A stretch of 64,000 nt of DNA. It comes from an uncultured Bacteroides sp. GTDB lineage: Bacteria; Bacteroidota; Bacteroidia; Bacteroidales; Bacteroidaceae. Below the pieces are notes generated by a model. That model did no database searches. It was not told the origin of the DNA and was given only the letters and a program-made list of their open reading frames with translations. The translations under genes were made by a program, and so were the position numbers. Below are positions 7,332 through 16,305 of this stretch, piece by piece (the first letter of the stretch is position 1; each line of letters begins with the position of its first letter). The stretch covers positions 159,808 to 223,807 of the forward strand of contig USLU01000001.1 in NCBI GenBank assembly GCA_900555635.1, given 5' to 3'.

Positions 7332-10094
7332 ATGAAGAAAATTTTCATACTGACAACCATTCTTTTGCTAGGAGCATTTGGAAAGGTGGTGGCACAAGAT
7401 GCCGCCACTGCTTCCAGCCGTGCTAACCAGCAATATGTGCTTTTTGAAAGTGAGCGTGATAAAGGAACAAATGTAACCGGCATGTATTCCTACCTGCTGG
7501 ATAGTTACACGTTGTTCATGAAGGTAGTAGAAGCATCGGATAACGGTCAGTATTTGAGTGGCGCCAAGAATCGTTTGCGTGCCATGTACCCTTATTTATT
7601 GAATGGTGCTGTATACTATTCGGAGCAGAAGCAACCGGCTAAGGCGCTTGATTTTGCCGCTGCCTATATTGAAATGCCACAGTTGAAGATATTTCGTAGC
7701 GAATTGCTGCCTAAAGATAGTCGCTATGCTTCTGTGGTGTATTATGCAGCCGTGTCTGCCTATAACCTGCAAAAGTATTCTCAAGCATTGAAGTATTTTG
7801 AAGAATACCTGAATACGGGTACGGAGGCACAGGAAAAGGATTGTTACGTGTATATGAACATGATTTATCAGGCGCAGAAAAACTATGCTGAACAAGAAAA
7901 GGTACTGGAGAAGGCTATTGCTAAATATCCGGTTTCTTTGGATTTTCTCTACAACTTGGTAAACGTGCATATTGCTACGAATAACATGCCCAAACTGTTA
8001 AGTGCTATTGACCGTATTCTTGTAGTCGATCCTAATAATGACAAAGTGTTGCCCATCAAGGCACGTATCCTTGAACGCCAAGGTAAGAATACGGAGGCGC
8101 TTGATATCTACAAACGCCTGTATGCTTTGTATCCCAACAATTTTGAATTACTGACCGGGGTGGCACGTGCCAATTTTAATGTAGCAACGGAGATAGTGAA
8201 TAATGGTGCCACTATTGCTAACGATACTGAATATGCACTGGTACGCCAACGGGCTTCGGGTTATTTGTTGGATGCAAAAGACTTGTTCATGAAGATTTTA
8301 GAGAAGGAACCTTCTTCTAAGATGTATATGCAAGGATTGGCAGGTGTTTATCAGTATATGGATATGAAGTCCGAATATGAAGTTTTGACGAAGATCATTT
8401 CAGACGGTGCCTCTTATACATCCTTCCCGTCCCGCCTACTGGCATATAACGATGCTCTGAAAAAGTCGCAGAGCGTGACTCAGCAGCAAGAATCTGCTCC
8501 GGTGCCGGTAGAGCCTGCACAGTTGGTAATTCAAGTGGATGAGTTTACAGATGGTAATTCTAATAAGGTGATTGATGCGGGCGAGAGCTTTGCAGTACAA
8601 TTCACTATCCAGAACAAGGGACAAGGAGATGCTTACAATCTTCGTCTCCGCTTATCCGAACAACAAGGATATGACGAATATTTTGATGGTCCTCGTGAAT
8701 TGGATGGTGGTAATATTCCGGCAGGAACATCCAAGAAATACACATTCCGCTATCTGGTGAAAAAAGAAATGCCGACTGCTTTGGCAAAGATCAATATCTA
8801 TGCTTTCGAAGCAAACGGTTTTGATGCCGATCCGGCTGAGCTGATTGTCAATACGCAAGAATATGCTATGCCTCGCTTGCGGGTGGCAGACCATCAATTC
8901 TTTGCATCCGAGGGCTCTTCTATCACTATCGGTAAGAATGGTAAACTGACGCTTGCTGTGCAGAATTTCGGTACAAAGACTGCTCGTAAGGTGAAATTAA
9001 ACTTCAAGTTGCCCAATAATATCTTTACTACCGATAGTCCCGAAATGACCATCGACAGTATTGCTCCCGGCGACGTAGCAACACTGGACTATGGTTTCTT
9101 GGTAAACAAACGTTTCGATGGCGACTCTATTGCTGTTATGGTGAGCATCAGTGAGGATAGTCATTCTTCTAATTTGAATGAAGCCTATAAAGTGAAAGTA
9201 GGAGAATATCTTACTGCTTCCAGTTCTATTAAAATTAATGGAAATCTGGCTGCACGTAAGGTAGCCGCTAAAGACTACCAAATCGGTTTTAAGAGTGAAC
9301 TGTTGGAAGATATTCCGGTGGGAGCAGTCAATCGCCATCGCTATGCTTTGGTAATAGGCAATGAAGATTATAGCATGACGGGTGCCAATGCCGAGATAAA
9401 TGTGCCGTATGCGGTGAATGATGCAATGGTGTTCCGTGAATATTGCGTACGTACATTCGGTGTTCCCGATGGCCAGATTAAGATCGTGCCCAATGCCACT
9501 GCCGGTATGATGCACGAGCAACTGGACTGGCTGGTAAATATGGCAAGCACTGATCCCGAAGCCGAATTGATATTCTACTATTCCGGTCATGGTAATAATG
9601 ATGAGGCTACCAAAGAACCTTATCTGCTTCCGGTAGATATTACGGGTAAGAATATCCGTTTGGGAGTCTCACTTGCCGATTTGTATAAACGCTTGGCAAC
9701 TTATCCCATTAAAGGTGCTTATGTATTCTTGGATGCTTGCTTTAGTGGTGGCTATAAGAGTGCCGCCCCTCTACTTGCCCAGAAAGGAGTACGTGTGGTA
9801 CCGAAGGTTGGTTTGCCACAGGGACATACATTGAGTTTCTCGTCCAGTAGTGGCGACCAGACCTCCAGTGTATACCATGACAAGAAGCAGGGATACTATA
9901 CCTACTTCTTGATTAAAGCTATAAAAGATACCAAGGGAGATCTCACCATGAAGCAGTTGTTCGAGAAGACCAATGCCGAGGTGAAGAAAGCTACAGCGTT
10001 GATTGGCAAGATGCAAGAACCTCAATATATGGCTTCGCCCGTGTGGACGGAATGGGAGGAGATCAAACTGAAAGCTCCTGTAGTACAGAAGTAA
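7332..10094 (+). CDS. Exported TPR / Ig-like / caspase-family (C14) protease
   Basis: 920 residues. A signal peptide (MKKIFILTTILLLGAFGKVVAQ) is followed by TPR-like helices (about 30-390) and two CARDB/Ig-like beta domains (about 395-640; TDGNSNKVIDAGESFAVQF and VQNFGTKTARKVKLNF). A caspase domain from about 665 shows RYALVIGNEDYS, the catalytic His in YYSGHG (H753) and the catalytic Cys in VFLDACFSGG (C803). Both catalytic residues are present. Clan CD proteases of this kind often cut after Arg/Lys or Asp; specificity cannot be read here. The signal peptide places it outside the cytoplasm. It shares a transcript with the WD40/OmpA-like protein, which may be its scaffold or substrate. Confidence 0.88.
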   Translation: MKKIFILTTILLLGAFGKVVAQDAATASSRANQQYVLFESERDKGTNVTGMYSYLLDSYTLFMKVVEASDNGQYLSGAKNRLRAMYPYLLNGAVYYSEQKQPAKALDFAAAYIEMPQLKIFRSELLPKDSRYASVVYYAAVSAYNLQKYSQALKYFEEYLNTGTEAQEKDCYVYMNMIYQAQKNYAEQEKVLEKAIAKYPVSLDFLYNLVNVHIATNNMPKLLSAIDRILVVDPNNDKVLPIKARILERQGKNTEALDIYKRLYALYPNNFELLTGVARANFNVATEIVNNGATIANDTEYALVRQRASGYLLDAKDLFMKILEKEPSSKMYMQGLAGVYQYMDMKSEYEVLTKIISDGASYTSFPSRLLAYNDALKKSQSVTQQQESAPVPVEPAQLVIQVDEFTDGNSNKVIDAGESFAVQFTIQNKGQGDAYNLRLRLSEQQGYDEYFDGPRELDGGNIPAGTSKKYTFRYLVKKEMPTALAKINIYAFEANGFDADPAELIVNTQEYAMPRLRVADHQFFASEGSSITIGKNGKLTLAVQNFGTKTARKVKLNFKLPNNIFTTDSPEMTIDSIAPGDVATLDYGFLVNKRFDGDSIAVMVSISEDSHSSNLNEAYKVKVGEYLTASSSIKINGNLAARKVAAKDYQIGFKSELLEDIPVGAVNRHRYALVIGNEDYSMTGANAEINVPYAVNDAMVFREYCVRTFGVPDGQIKIVPNATAGMMHEQLDWLVNMASTDPEAELIFYYSGHGNNDEATKEPYLLPVDITGKNIRLGVSLADLYKRLATYPIKGAYVFLDACFSGGYKSAAPLLAQKGVRVVPKVGLPQGHTLSFSSSSGDQTSSVYHDKKQGYYTYFLIKAIKDTKGDLTMKQLFEKTNAEVKKATALIGKMQEPQYMASPVWTEWEEIKLKAPVVQK

Positions 10095-10124
10095 TAAGTT
10101 ATAGGATATAAGCTGTATACAATA

Positions 10125-10169
10125 AAAGAAGGGCAAGAACGGATTGAACTATCCGGCTTGCCCTTCTTT
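10125..10169. terminator. Bidirectional intrinsic terminator
   Basis: 13-base perfect arms (AAAGAAGGGCAAG, 10125-10137; complement 10157-10169) with an inner CGGAT/ATCCG pairing, A-rich on the left and ending in TTT on the right. It lies between convergent genes. Confidence 0.85.
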
Positions 10170-10191
10170 AGTTGAGATGATATTAATTAAT

Positions 10192-12435
10192 TTATTCTTC
10201 AGCTTGGAATTTGCGGCTCACTTTCATCAGGTTGGTGCTGTAAGTTACTACATTCTGAGCTTCCTGTATCATTGTCAGGTAAACCATGCTGACTTTTATA
10301 CTACCATTTTGCATCTGAATGCGTTGTAACTCTTCACGCTTCAAGTGAGCTAATTGTCCGTTTAGCTCATTGGCTTTTCGTATCTCCGTTTCCATGCCTT
10401 CGTAGTCGTTGTTCTCCAATTTACGGCGGCAAACCTGAAGCAAATACGTGATGTCTTCCGTTACATCGGCAAACTCACCTTTCTGAATGGTATCGAGCGG
10501 CTTGAAGTTGTTATCGATATGTTCCAGGCACGGTTCGCAAAGGCGTCCGACACTGTATACCAATTCACTCGCAAAGTCATTACCCTGGTAGTAATAAAGC
10601 CCTTTTTCTAAGACTGTATTATTGTCCAGGCGGCACATGGCAAGTGTTCCTGTGCGCTTCATCTGTTTGATAAGTTGCTTTTCAAATTTCACAGAACCCA
10701 TAGCACGGCGTAATCCACGAAGATTTTCATGCAGGAAAGAAGTGACGGTACGCTCGAAGTTCTCTTCAGTAAATTCTAATACCTTAGTCAGTTCTTCACG
10801 AGTATGTTTGCGTAATAACTCTAAAACTTCATCATTATCGTTACTCTGCATCAGTTGTTTCAAAGTCTCGTTGCCTTTTTCTTTTTCTTTGCGCTTCTTG
10901 TACATGACTTGGCTGCGTATCAGCATGAATATAGCCAAACCTATTAGAGCGATGATGGCAATTGTACCTCCGAAGTGAATCAGCATAGCTACAAAGAAAC
11001 AGATGGTGAAGGCGGCTCCGGCTGTGATAAACCAGCCACCGATCACACTGAGTACACCGGTTATACGGAATACGGCAGAGTCACGTCCCCAGGCACGGTC
11101 GGCAAGCGAGGTACCCATGGCAACCATGAAAGTAACGTATGTGGTAGAAAGAGGAAGCTTTAAAGAGGTACCCAATGCAATGAGCAAACCTGCCAAAACC
11201 AGGTTGACTGATGCACGTACCAAGTCGAAGGCTGCACCATCGGCAATGATGGCTTCATCTTTCTGAAAACGTTGGTTAATCCAGTGTTTGGTACGTTCGG
11301 GGGTTGCTTTAGAAATTCCATTAGCCATAGTCATGCTAATACGCACTAGTGTGCGTGCTATCGGAGTACTACCGAAAGTCTCTTCACCTTCGTCCTGGCG
11401 GGAGAGGTCAACAGATGTTTTGATAACATTGTGTGCTTTTTTCGACGTACAGAGAGCAAATACCATGATGGCGCCCGCTCCGAACAAGAAATACCAAGGC
11501 GTTTTAGCCGGACCTAACAGTGAAGTCATCAGGAAGCCATCGGCTCCGGCAGACATTCCGTTGGTAGTATAATCGATAAAAGAAGAATAACCGGCAAGAG
11601 GTACACCGATAAAGTTTACCAAGTCGTTGCCGGCAAAGGCAAGTGCAAGGGCAAAAGTACCCAAAAGTACTACTACTTTAAAGATGTTTACTTTCAGCCA
11701 ATGTAGAATCTGCATCAATATGGTGAAGAATACAAAGAAACAAAGGATAAGCAATCCGGTATTGTCCTGAATCCAATGCTTGTTATCGGCAGTCATGAAA
11801 GAGCTATCCTTCAAACCCTTAATCAACATAAAATAGATGATAGACGTAGCAGCGATACCACCAAATAGAGCAATGCTGTATTTCATCTTCTTTTTATAGT
11901 TGAAGGTAAATACGATACGAGCCAGCCATTGTACCAGCATACCGAAGAAGAACGCGATAGCTACGGAAAGGAATATACCCATGATTACGGATAACGCCTT
12001 GTCGGTGTTGATGAGGTCGCCCATTCCCAATGAGTCGTTGCCATACACCTTGATGAGTGCCAGTGCAAAGGTTCCTCCTAATAGCTCAAATACCATTGAG
12101 ACTGTGGTAGAGGTGGGCATGCCCATCGTGTTGAATACATCCAGCAGTACTACATCCGTCAGCATTACAGCGAGCAGGATGCACATGATCTCGGCAAAGT
12201 AGAAATGTTCAGGTTGATAGATGCCATGTCGTGCAATGTCCATCATGCCATTACTGAGAGCTGCGCCTATAAAAACACCGATACCTGCAATGAACAGTAC
12301 GGTTTTAAAAGAAGCCGCCTTTGCACCGACAGCCGATTGGAGAAAATTAACCGCATCATTACTGACGCCCACCACGAGGTCGAATATCGCAAGGACAAAC
12401 AGGAAGATTACGATTCCTAAGTAGATTGTTTCCAT
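10192..12435 (-). CDS. PiT-family inorganic phosphate transporter fused to a PhoU-like domain
   Basis: 747 residues from ATG 12435 (METIYLGIVIFLFVLA); an upstream extension to 12495 has no transporter character. Residues about 1-520 hold multiple membrane segments and the two PiT signature regions (FDLVVGVSNDAVNFLQSAVG and the repeat with GNDLVNFIGVPLAG). A charged cytoplasmic tail (about 540-747) is helical and PhoU-like (RKHTREELTKVLEFTEENFE). It should import phosphate with a cation across the inner membrane, and the tail may regulate it. It lies downstream of polyphosphate kinase on the same strand (136-base gap), which suggests linked phosphate uptake and storage. Confidence 0.9.
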   Translation of the reverse strand: METIYLGIVIFLFVLAIFDLVVGVSNDAVNFLQSAVGAKAASFKTVLFIAGIGVFIGAALSNGMMDIARHGIYQPEHFYFAEIMCILLAVMLTDVVLLDVFNTMGMPTSTTVSMVFELLGGTFALALIKVYGNDSLGMGDLINTDKALSVIMGIFLSVAIAFFFGMLVQWLARIVFTFNYKKKMKYSIALFGGIAATSIIYFMLIKGLKDSSFMTADNKHWIQDNTGLLILCFFVFFTILMQILHWLKVNIFKVVVLLGTFALALAFAGNDLVNFIGVPLAGYSSFIDYTTNGMSAGADGFLMTSLLGPAKTPWYFLFGAGAIMVFALCTSKKAHNVIKTSVDLSRQDEGEETFGSTPIARTLVRISMTMANGISKATPERTKHWINQRFQKDEAIIADGAAFDLVRASVNLVLAGLLIALGTSLKLPLSTTYVTFMVAMGTSLADRAWGRDSAVFRITGVLSVIGGWFITAGAAFTICFFVAMLIHFGGTIAIIALIGLAIFMLIRSQVMYKKRKEKEKGNETLKQLMQSNDNDEVLELLRKHTREELTKVLEFTEENFERTVTSFLHENLRGLRRAMGSVKFEKQLIKQMKRTGTLAMCRLDNNTVLEKGLYYYQGNDFASELVYSVGRLCEPCLEHIDNNFKPLDTIQKGEFADVTEDITYLLQVCRRKLENNDYEGMETEIRKANELNGQLAHLKREELQRIQMQNGSIKVSMVYLTMIQEAQNVVTYSTNLMKVSRKFQAEE

Positions 12436-12571
12436 AAATATGTATTTTATTTCTGGCTGCAAAGGAACGAAATGCGTGTTGCAGGGAAATGTCATACATA
12501 TTACAGAAATGTTACAAAAGAACTGAAAGTTGAGAGCTGAAAGTTACTATGAGACATATTATATAGCGCAG

Positions 12572-14644
12572 CTAACTTTCAAGTCTCAACTTTTTAGCAA
12601 GGTACTCGTAAAAACTATATTGCGAACGAATCTTTTCTTTTTGCGGTCGTGAAGATTTCCATCGGTTACGCAGATGATCGTCTACGAAACAAGCTTTCCG
12701 TTTATCGGATAGTTGGATAGATAGCATATCCGTTAGTTCTTCTTTTAGATCAGGATCTAAAATAGGAGTGACAGCCTCAATACGGCGATATAGATTGCGA
12801 CGCATCCAGTCCGGTGAACCGAGATAAATTTTGGGATTTCCACTATTGCCGAAATACCATACACGGGCATGTTCCAAGAATGTATCCACGATACGGGTTA
12901 TACGAATATTTTTGCTGTATGCTTGTCCGGGAATAAGGCAACAGATACCGCGGACAATCAAATCTATTTCAACACCTGCCTGAGATGCTTCGTAGAGACG
13001 GTTTATCATAGCAGGATCTTGCAAGGCATTCATTTTTAAGATAATTCTGCCACGTTTACCATTTTGTGCAAGCTCCATTTCATGGTCGATAAGGCGGTTT
13101 AATTCCGGTATCAGATTGAAGCGGGCTACCAGCAAACGGTGGAAGACCGGATTCTCTTTTCCTTGCAAGGTACGGAATAAATTATGCAAATCGTTCACAA
13201 TAACGGAGTTGCAGGTGAATAGTCCGCAATCTGCATAGAGAGTAGCCGTCTTTTCATTAAAGTTACCCGTACTGATATACGCATAACTGGTCAGCTTATG
13301 TCCTTCTTTGTCACGGCGCAAGATAAGGGCTACTTTGGCATGTACCTTCAGCCCCGGTATACTATATATAATATTGATGCCGGCTGCTTTCATCATTTCG
13401 GCAGTGGCAAGGTTGTTTTCTTCATCGAAGCGGGCTTTCAGCTCCACGAATACAGTGACCTTCTTTCCGTTTTGGGCGGCAGCTATCAAAGTGTTGATAA
13501 CAGTTGAGTTTTCGGCTACCCGATATTGGGTTACCATGATTTCACGTACGGTAGGCTCGTGTACCGCTTCGTACAGGAAATGTATGAAGTGGTCGAAAGA
13601 ATGGTAAGGATAATGCAGCAATAAATCCTTCTTCTCTACATAGCGGAAGATGGATTCGCGTTCGTCCAGGCACGTCAGTTTCATGGGCTGAGGTTTCTTG
13701 ATAGGGCGCACGGTATGGTTAGGGTTGGGCAGATGACGTAAATCCTCCATATTGAGATGTTTGTCACCCGGTACCAACTCACGGCGATCTATGCGATAGG
13801 CATCTACCAGAAAATCAAGAAAGTCCTGAGGCATGGCACGGTCATATACGAAACGGCAGACTGCACCTATTTTACGTTTCTTTACCTTCGTCTTCACTTG
13901 CTCAATAATTTCAGAAGTGTTTGCGGCATCATCTATTAGGATATCCGCGTCACGGGAAATCTTGATACAATAACTGCTATCCACTTCATAACCAGGGAAG
14001 ATGGTGTCAATATTGGCTTTGATTATATCTTCGATAAACATCAGGTAGTAATTCTTACCCACCTTAGGCAACTCGATGAAACGGGGGACTTTGCTATAGG
14101 GTAACTTCATCACAAAGTATTGGGTATGGTCGGGTGAATGTGCCGGTACATCCTTTAGATACAGACGTACGGCAAGATATAACCGGTTATCACGCAGAAA
14201 TGAAATAACCTTATCCTTGCTAACGGGCACAGGAGCCAGGTAAGGGAAGATTTCTTCTCTAAAGAAATTGCGCAGGAACTCTTTGTGGAAAGGCTCTACA
14301 TTACGGCTTTGATAAAAGATGATATGATGTTTCCGTAAGGCTGGCAATATCTTTTGCTCATAGATGCGGATACGGTCTTCCATTTGACGGTTGACTTCCT
14401 TATTGATGGCATCAACCAGTTCGATGGCAGATTGTACGGATTCTTCATCACTTTGGGCAGCGCCGGTAGCAACTGCTTTATGGTCTGCTACACGAATCTT
14501 GTAGAACTCTTCTAAGTTTGACGAATATATAGAAATGAAGTTAATACGTTCGTACAGTGGCAATGTTTCGTCTTCGGCTTCCAATAATACCCGGTAGTTG
14601 AAAGACAGCCAGCTGATATCACGTTTAAAAAATCTGTTCTCCAT
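12572..14644 (-). CDS. ppk: Polyphosphate kinase 1
   Basis: 690 residues, full length for PPK1, which reversibly transfers the gamma-phosphate of ATP onto polyphosphate. The N-terminal domain starts FFKRDISWLSFNYRVL. The phospholipase-D-like catalytic domains contain the autophosphorylated histidine in GLKVHAKVAL (H435) and the second essential histidine in FLEHARVWYFGN (H592), at the same numbers as in the E. coli enzyme. STGNFNEKTATLY and GSPDWMRRNLYRR are further family motifs. The promoter is at 14670-14677, back-to-back with that of the phosphoesterase. The phosphate transporter follows on the same strand. Confidence 0.97.
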   Translation of the reverse strand: MENRFFKRDISWLSFNYRVLLEAEDETLPLYERINFISIYSSNLEEFYKIRVADHKAVATGAAQSDEESVQSAIELVDAINKEVNRQMEDRIRIYEQKILPALRKHHIIFYQSRNVEPFHKEFLRNFFREEIFPYLAPVPVSKDKVISFLRDNRLYLAVRLYLKDVPAHSPDHTQYFVMKLPYSKVPRFIELPKVGKNYYLMFIEDIIKANIDTIFPGYEVDSSYCIKISRDADILIDDAANTSEIIEQVKTKVKKRKIGAVCRFVYDRAMPQDFLDFLVDAYRIDRRELVPGDKHLNMEDLRHLPNPNHTVRPIKKPQPMKLTCLDERESIFRYVEKKDLLLHYPYHSFDHFIHFLYEAVHEPTVREIMVTQYRVAENSTVINTLIAAAQNGKKVTVFVELKARFDEENNLATAEMMKAAGINIIYSIPGLKVHAKVALILRRDKEGHKLTSYAYISTGNFNEKTATLYADCGLFTCNSVIVNDLHNLFRTLQGKENPVFHRLLVARFNLIPELNRLIDHEMELAQNGKRGRIILKMNALQDPAMINRLYEASQAGVEIDLIVRGICCLIPGQAYSKNIRITRIVDTFLEHARVWYFGNSGNPKIYLGSPDWMRRNLYRRIEAVTPILDPDLKEELTDMLSIQLSDKRKACFVDDHLRNRWKSSRPQKEKIRSQYSFYEYLAKKLRLES

Positions 14645-14669
14645 AATGCTAAGGTTAGTGATTACTTCC

Positions 14670-14677
14670 CAAATATA
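14670..14677 (-). promoter_or_regulatory. -7 box TATATTTG for ppk
   Basis: Plus strand CAAATATA. It is only two bases from the divergent plus-strand box, so the two polymerases would compete or be co-regulated. Confidence 0.6.
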
Positions 14678-14679
14678 GT

Positions 14680-14687
14680 TACCTTTG
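14680..14687 (+). promoter_or_regulatory. -7 box TACCTTTG for the YfcE-like phosphoesterase
   Basis: Exact TAnnTTTG match, 20 bases before ATG 14708. Confidence 0.65.
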
Positions 14688-14707
14688 CAGATATAAACAA
14701 TAGAAAG

Positions 14708-15199
14708 ATGACAAAAGTTGGTTTATTATCAGATACGCATGCTTATTGGGACGAGAAGTACCTGCAATATTTCGAATCATGTGATGAAATATGGCATGCC
14801 GGTGATATCGGTTCATTGGAAGTGGCGCAGAAGTTAGCGGCATTCCGTCCTTTTCGTGCGGTATATGGCAATATAGACGGACAAGATATTCGCCAAATCT
14901 ATCCGCAGACATTGCGTTTTACTGTAGATGGTGCAGAAGTGTTGATGAAACATATAGGTGGTTATCCGGGGAAATATGACCCTTCAATACAAGGCAGTAT
15001 CCTGGTACATCCACCCAAGTTATTTATTAGCGGACATTCCCATATATTGAAGGTGAAATATGATAAAACGCTCGACATGCTCCACATCAATCCCGGAGCG
15101 GCGGGTATCTCCGGATTCCATCAGGTGCGTACAATGGTTCGCTTTGTTGTTGAAGATGGAGCATTCCGAGATCTTGAAGTGATAGAATTGGCAGGATAA
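14708..15199 (+). CDS. YfcE/MJ0936-type metallophosphoesterase
   Basis: 163 residues, a compact calcineurin-like phosphoesterase without signal peptide, so cytoplasmic. The metal-binding motifs appear in order: LLSDTHAY (D-x-H), IWHAGDIGS (GD), VYGNIDG (GN-D), and SGHSHI near the C-terminus with HINPGAAG. Relatives act on phosphodiesters or nucleotides; the substrate is unknown. It is divergent from ppk with overlapping control regions, but no functional link to polyphosphate is shown. Confidence 0.9.
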   Translation: MTKVGLLSDTHAYWDEKYLQYFESCDEIWHAGDIGSLEVAQKLAAFRPFRAVYGNIDGQDIRQIYPQTLRFTVDGAEVLMKHIGGYPGKYDPSIQGSILVHPPKLFISGHSHILKVKYDKTLDMLHINPGAAGISGFHQVRTMVRFVVEDGAFRDLEVIELAG

Positions 15200-15260
15200 G
15201 ATACGGTATTTTTGAATTTCTATCAAAATAACTTATAACAGATAATTTATTCTTCTTATT

Positions 15261-15290
15261 TTGTCAAGTCTCTTTTTTTTCTGATATTTG
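15261..15290 (+). promoter_or_regulatory. Promoter of rmlA (TTG, 19-base gap, GATATTTG)
   Basis: TTG at 15261-15263 and GATATTTG at 15283-15290 (7 of 8 to TAnnTTTG) with 19 bases between. The leader to ATG 15375 is about 80 bases. Confidence 0.55.
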
Positions 15291-15374
15291 CACTTTGAAT
15301 AGCAACGAGAGCCGTGGGGCATGGTCCTCCTTCTTATTTTATTCTCTATTTGTATCACGAAAAAAGAACTGAAT

Positions 15375-16247
15375 ATGAAAGGAATTATTCTGGCTGGTGG
15401 CAGCGCCACTCGTCTCTATCCGTTGTCTAAGGCTATCTCTAAGCAGATAATGCCTGTTTATGACAAACCCATGATTTACTACCCGCTTTCTACTCTGATG
15501 TTGGCGGGAATCCGTGAAGTACTGATAATTTCTACCCCTCGTGATTTGCCTATGTTCCGTGAATTATTGGGAAACGGTGAAGAACTTGGAATGTCCTTTT
15601 CCTATAAAATCCAAGAGAATCCTAACGGACTGGCGCAAGCATTCGTACTGGGAGCAGAATTTCTGGAAGGTGGACCGGGGTGCCTTATCTTAGGTGATAA
15701 TATGTTTTATGGTCAGGGCTTTTCTGCTATGCTGAAGCGTGCGGCTTCCATAGACAAGGGCGCTTGCATCTTCGGTTACTATGTAAAAGATCCCCGTGCA
15801 TACGGTGTGGTAGAATTTGACGATAATGGAAAAGCCATTTCTCTCGAAGAAAAACCGGCAAAGCCCAAAAGTAATTATGCCGTTCCCGGTCTCTATTTTT
15901 ATGACTCAACCGTAACTGCCAAAGCTGCTGCATTGAAACCTTCCGCTCGTGGCGAATATGAAATTACCGACCTCAATCGTCTCTATTTGGATGAAGGTAC
16001 GCTGAAAGTTGAAATCTTCGGTCGTGGCTTTGCCTGGCTTGATACCGGTAACTGTGATAGCTTGCTCGAAGCCAGTAACTTTGTAGCTACCATCCAGAAC
16101 CGTCAAGGTTTTCGTGTAAGTTGCATTGAAGAAATAGCTTGGCGCAAAGGCTGGATCGATATAGACCAACTCTATCATCTTGGCGAACAACTTGGCAAAA
16201 CCGAGTATGGCAAATATCTGATGGAGCTTGCCGATTCAAGGAGATAG
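15375..16247 (+). CDS. rmlA: Glucose-1-phosphate thymidylyltransferase
   Basis: 290 residues from ATG 15375 (MKGIILAGGSATRLYPLSKA); the upstream in-frame ATG at 15321 adds 18 hydrophobic residues foreign to the family. The pyrophosphorylase loop LAGGSATRLYP, KQIMPVYDKPMIYYP, LGDNMFYGQGF and EEKPAKPKSNYAVPGLYFYD are diagnostic. It makes dTDP-glucose, the first step toward dTDP-rhamnose and other deoxysugars for surface polysaccharides. rmlB follows 57 bases later; rmlC and rmlD are not in the window. Confidence 0.97.
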   Translation: MKGIILAGGSATRLYPLSKAISKQIMPVYDKPMIYYPLSTLMLAGIREVLIISTPRDLPMFRELLGNGEELGMSFSYKIQENPNGLAQAFVLGAEFLEGGPGCLILGDNMFYGQGFSAMLKRAASIDKGACIFGYYVKDPRAYGVVEFDDNGKAISLEEKPAKPKSNYAVPGLYFYDSTVTAKAAALKPSARGEYEITDLNRLYLDEGTLKVEIFGRGFAWLDTGNCDSLLEASNFVATIQNRQGFRVSCIEEIAWRKGWIDIDQLYHLGEQLGKTEYGKYLMELADSRR

Positions 16248-16277
16248 TTGACAATTGATTATCTGACCATAAACAAA

Positions 16278-16305
16278 TAACTTATAACTCATAACTCATA
16301 ACTTA
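16278..16305. repeat. Heptamer array running into the rmlB start codon
   Basis: TAACTTA, TAACTCA, TAACTCA, TAACTTA in exact 7-base register; the last A is the first base of the rmlB ATG. No conventional ribosome-binding site is visible. Confidence 0.85.
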
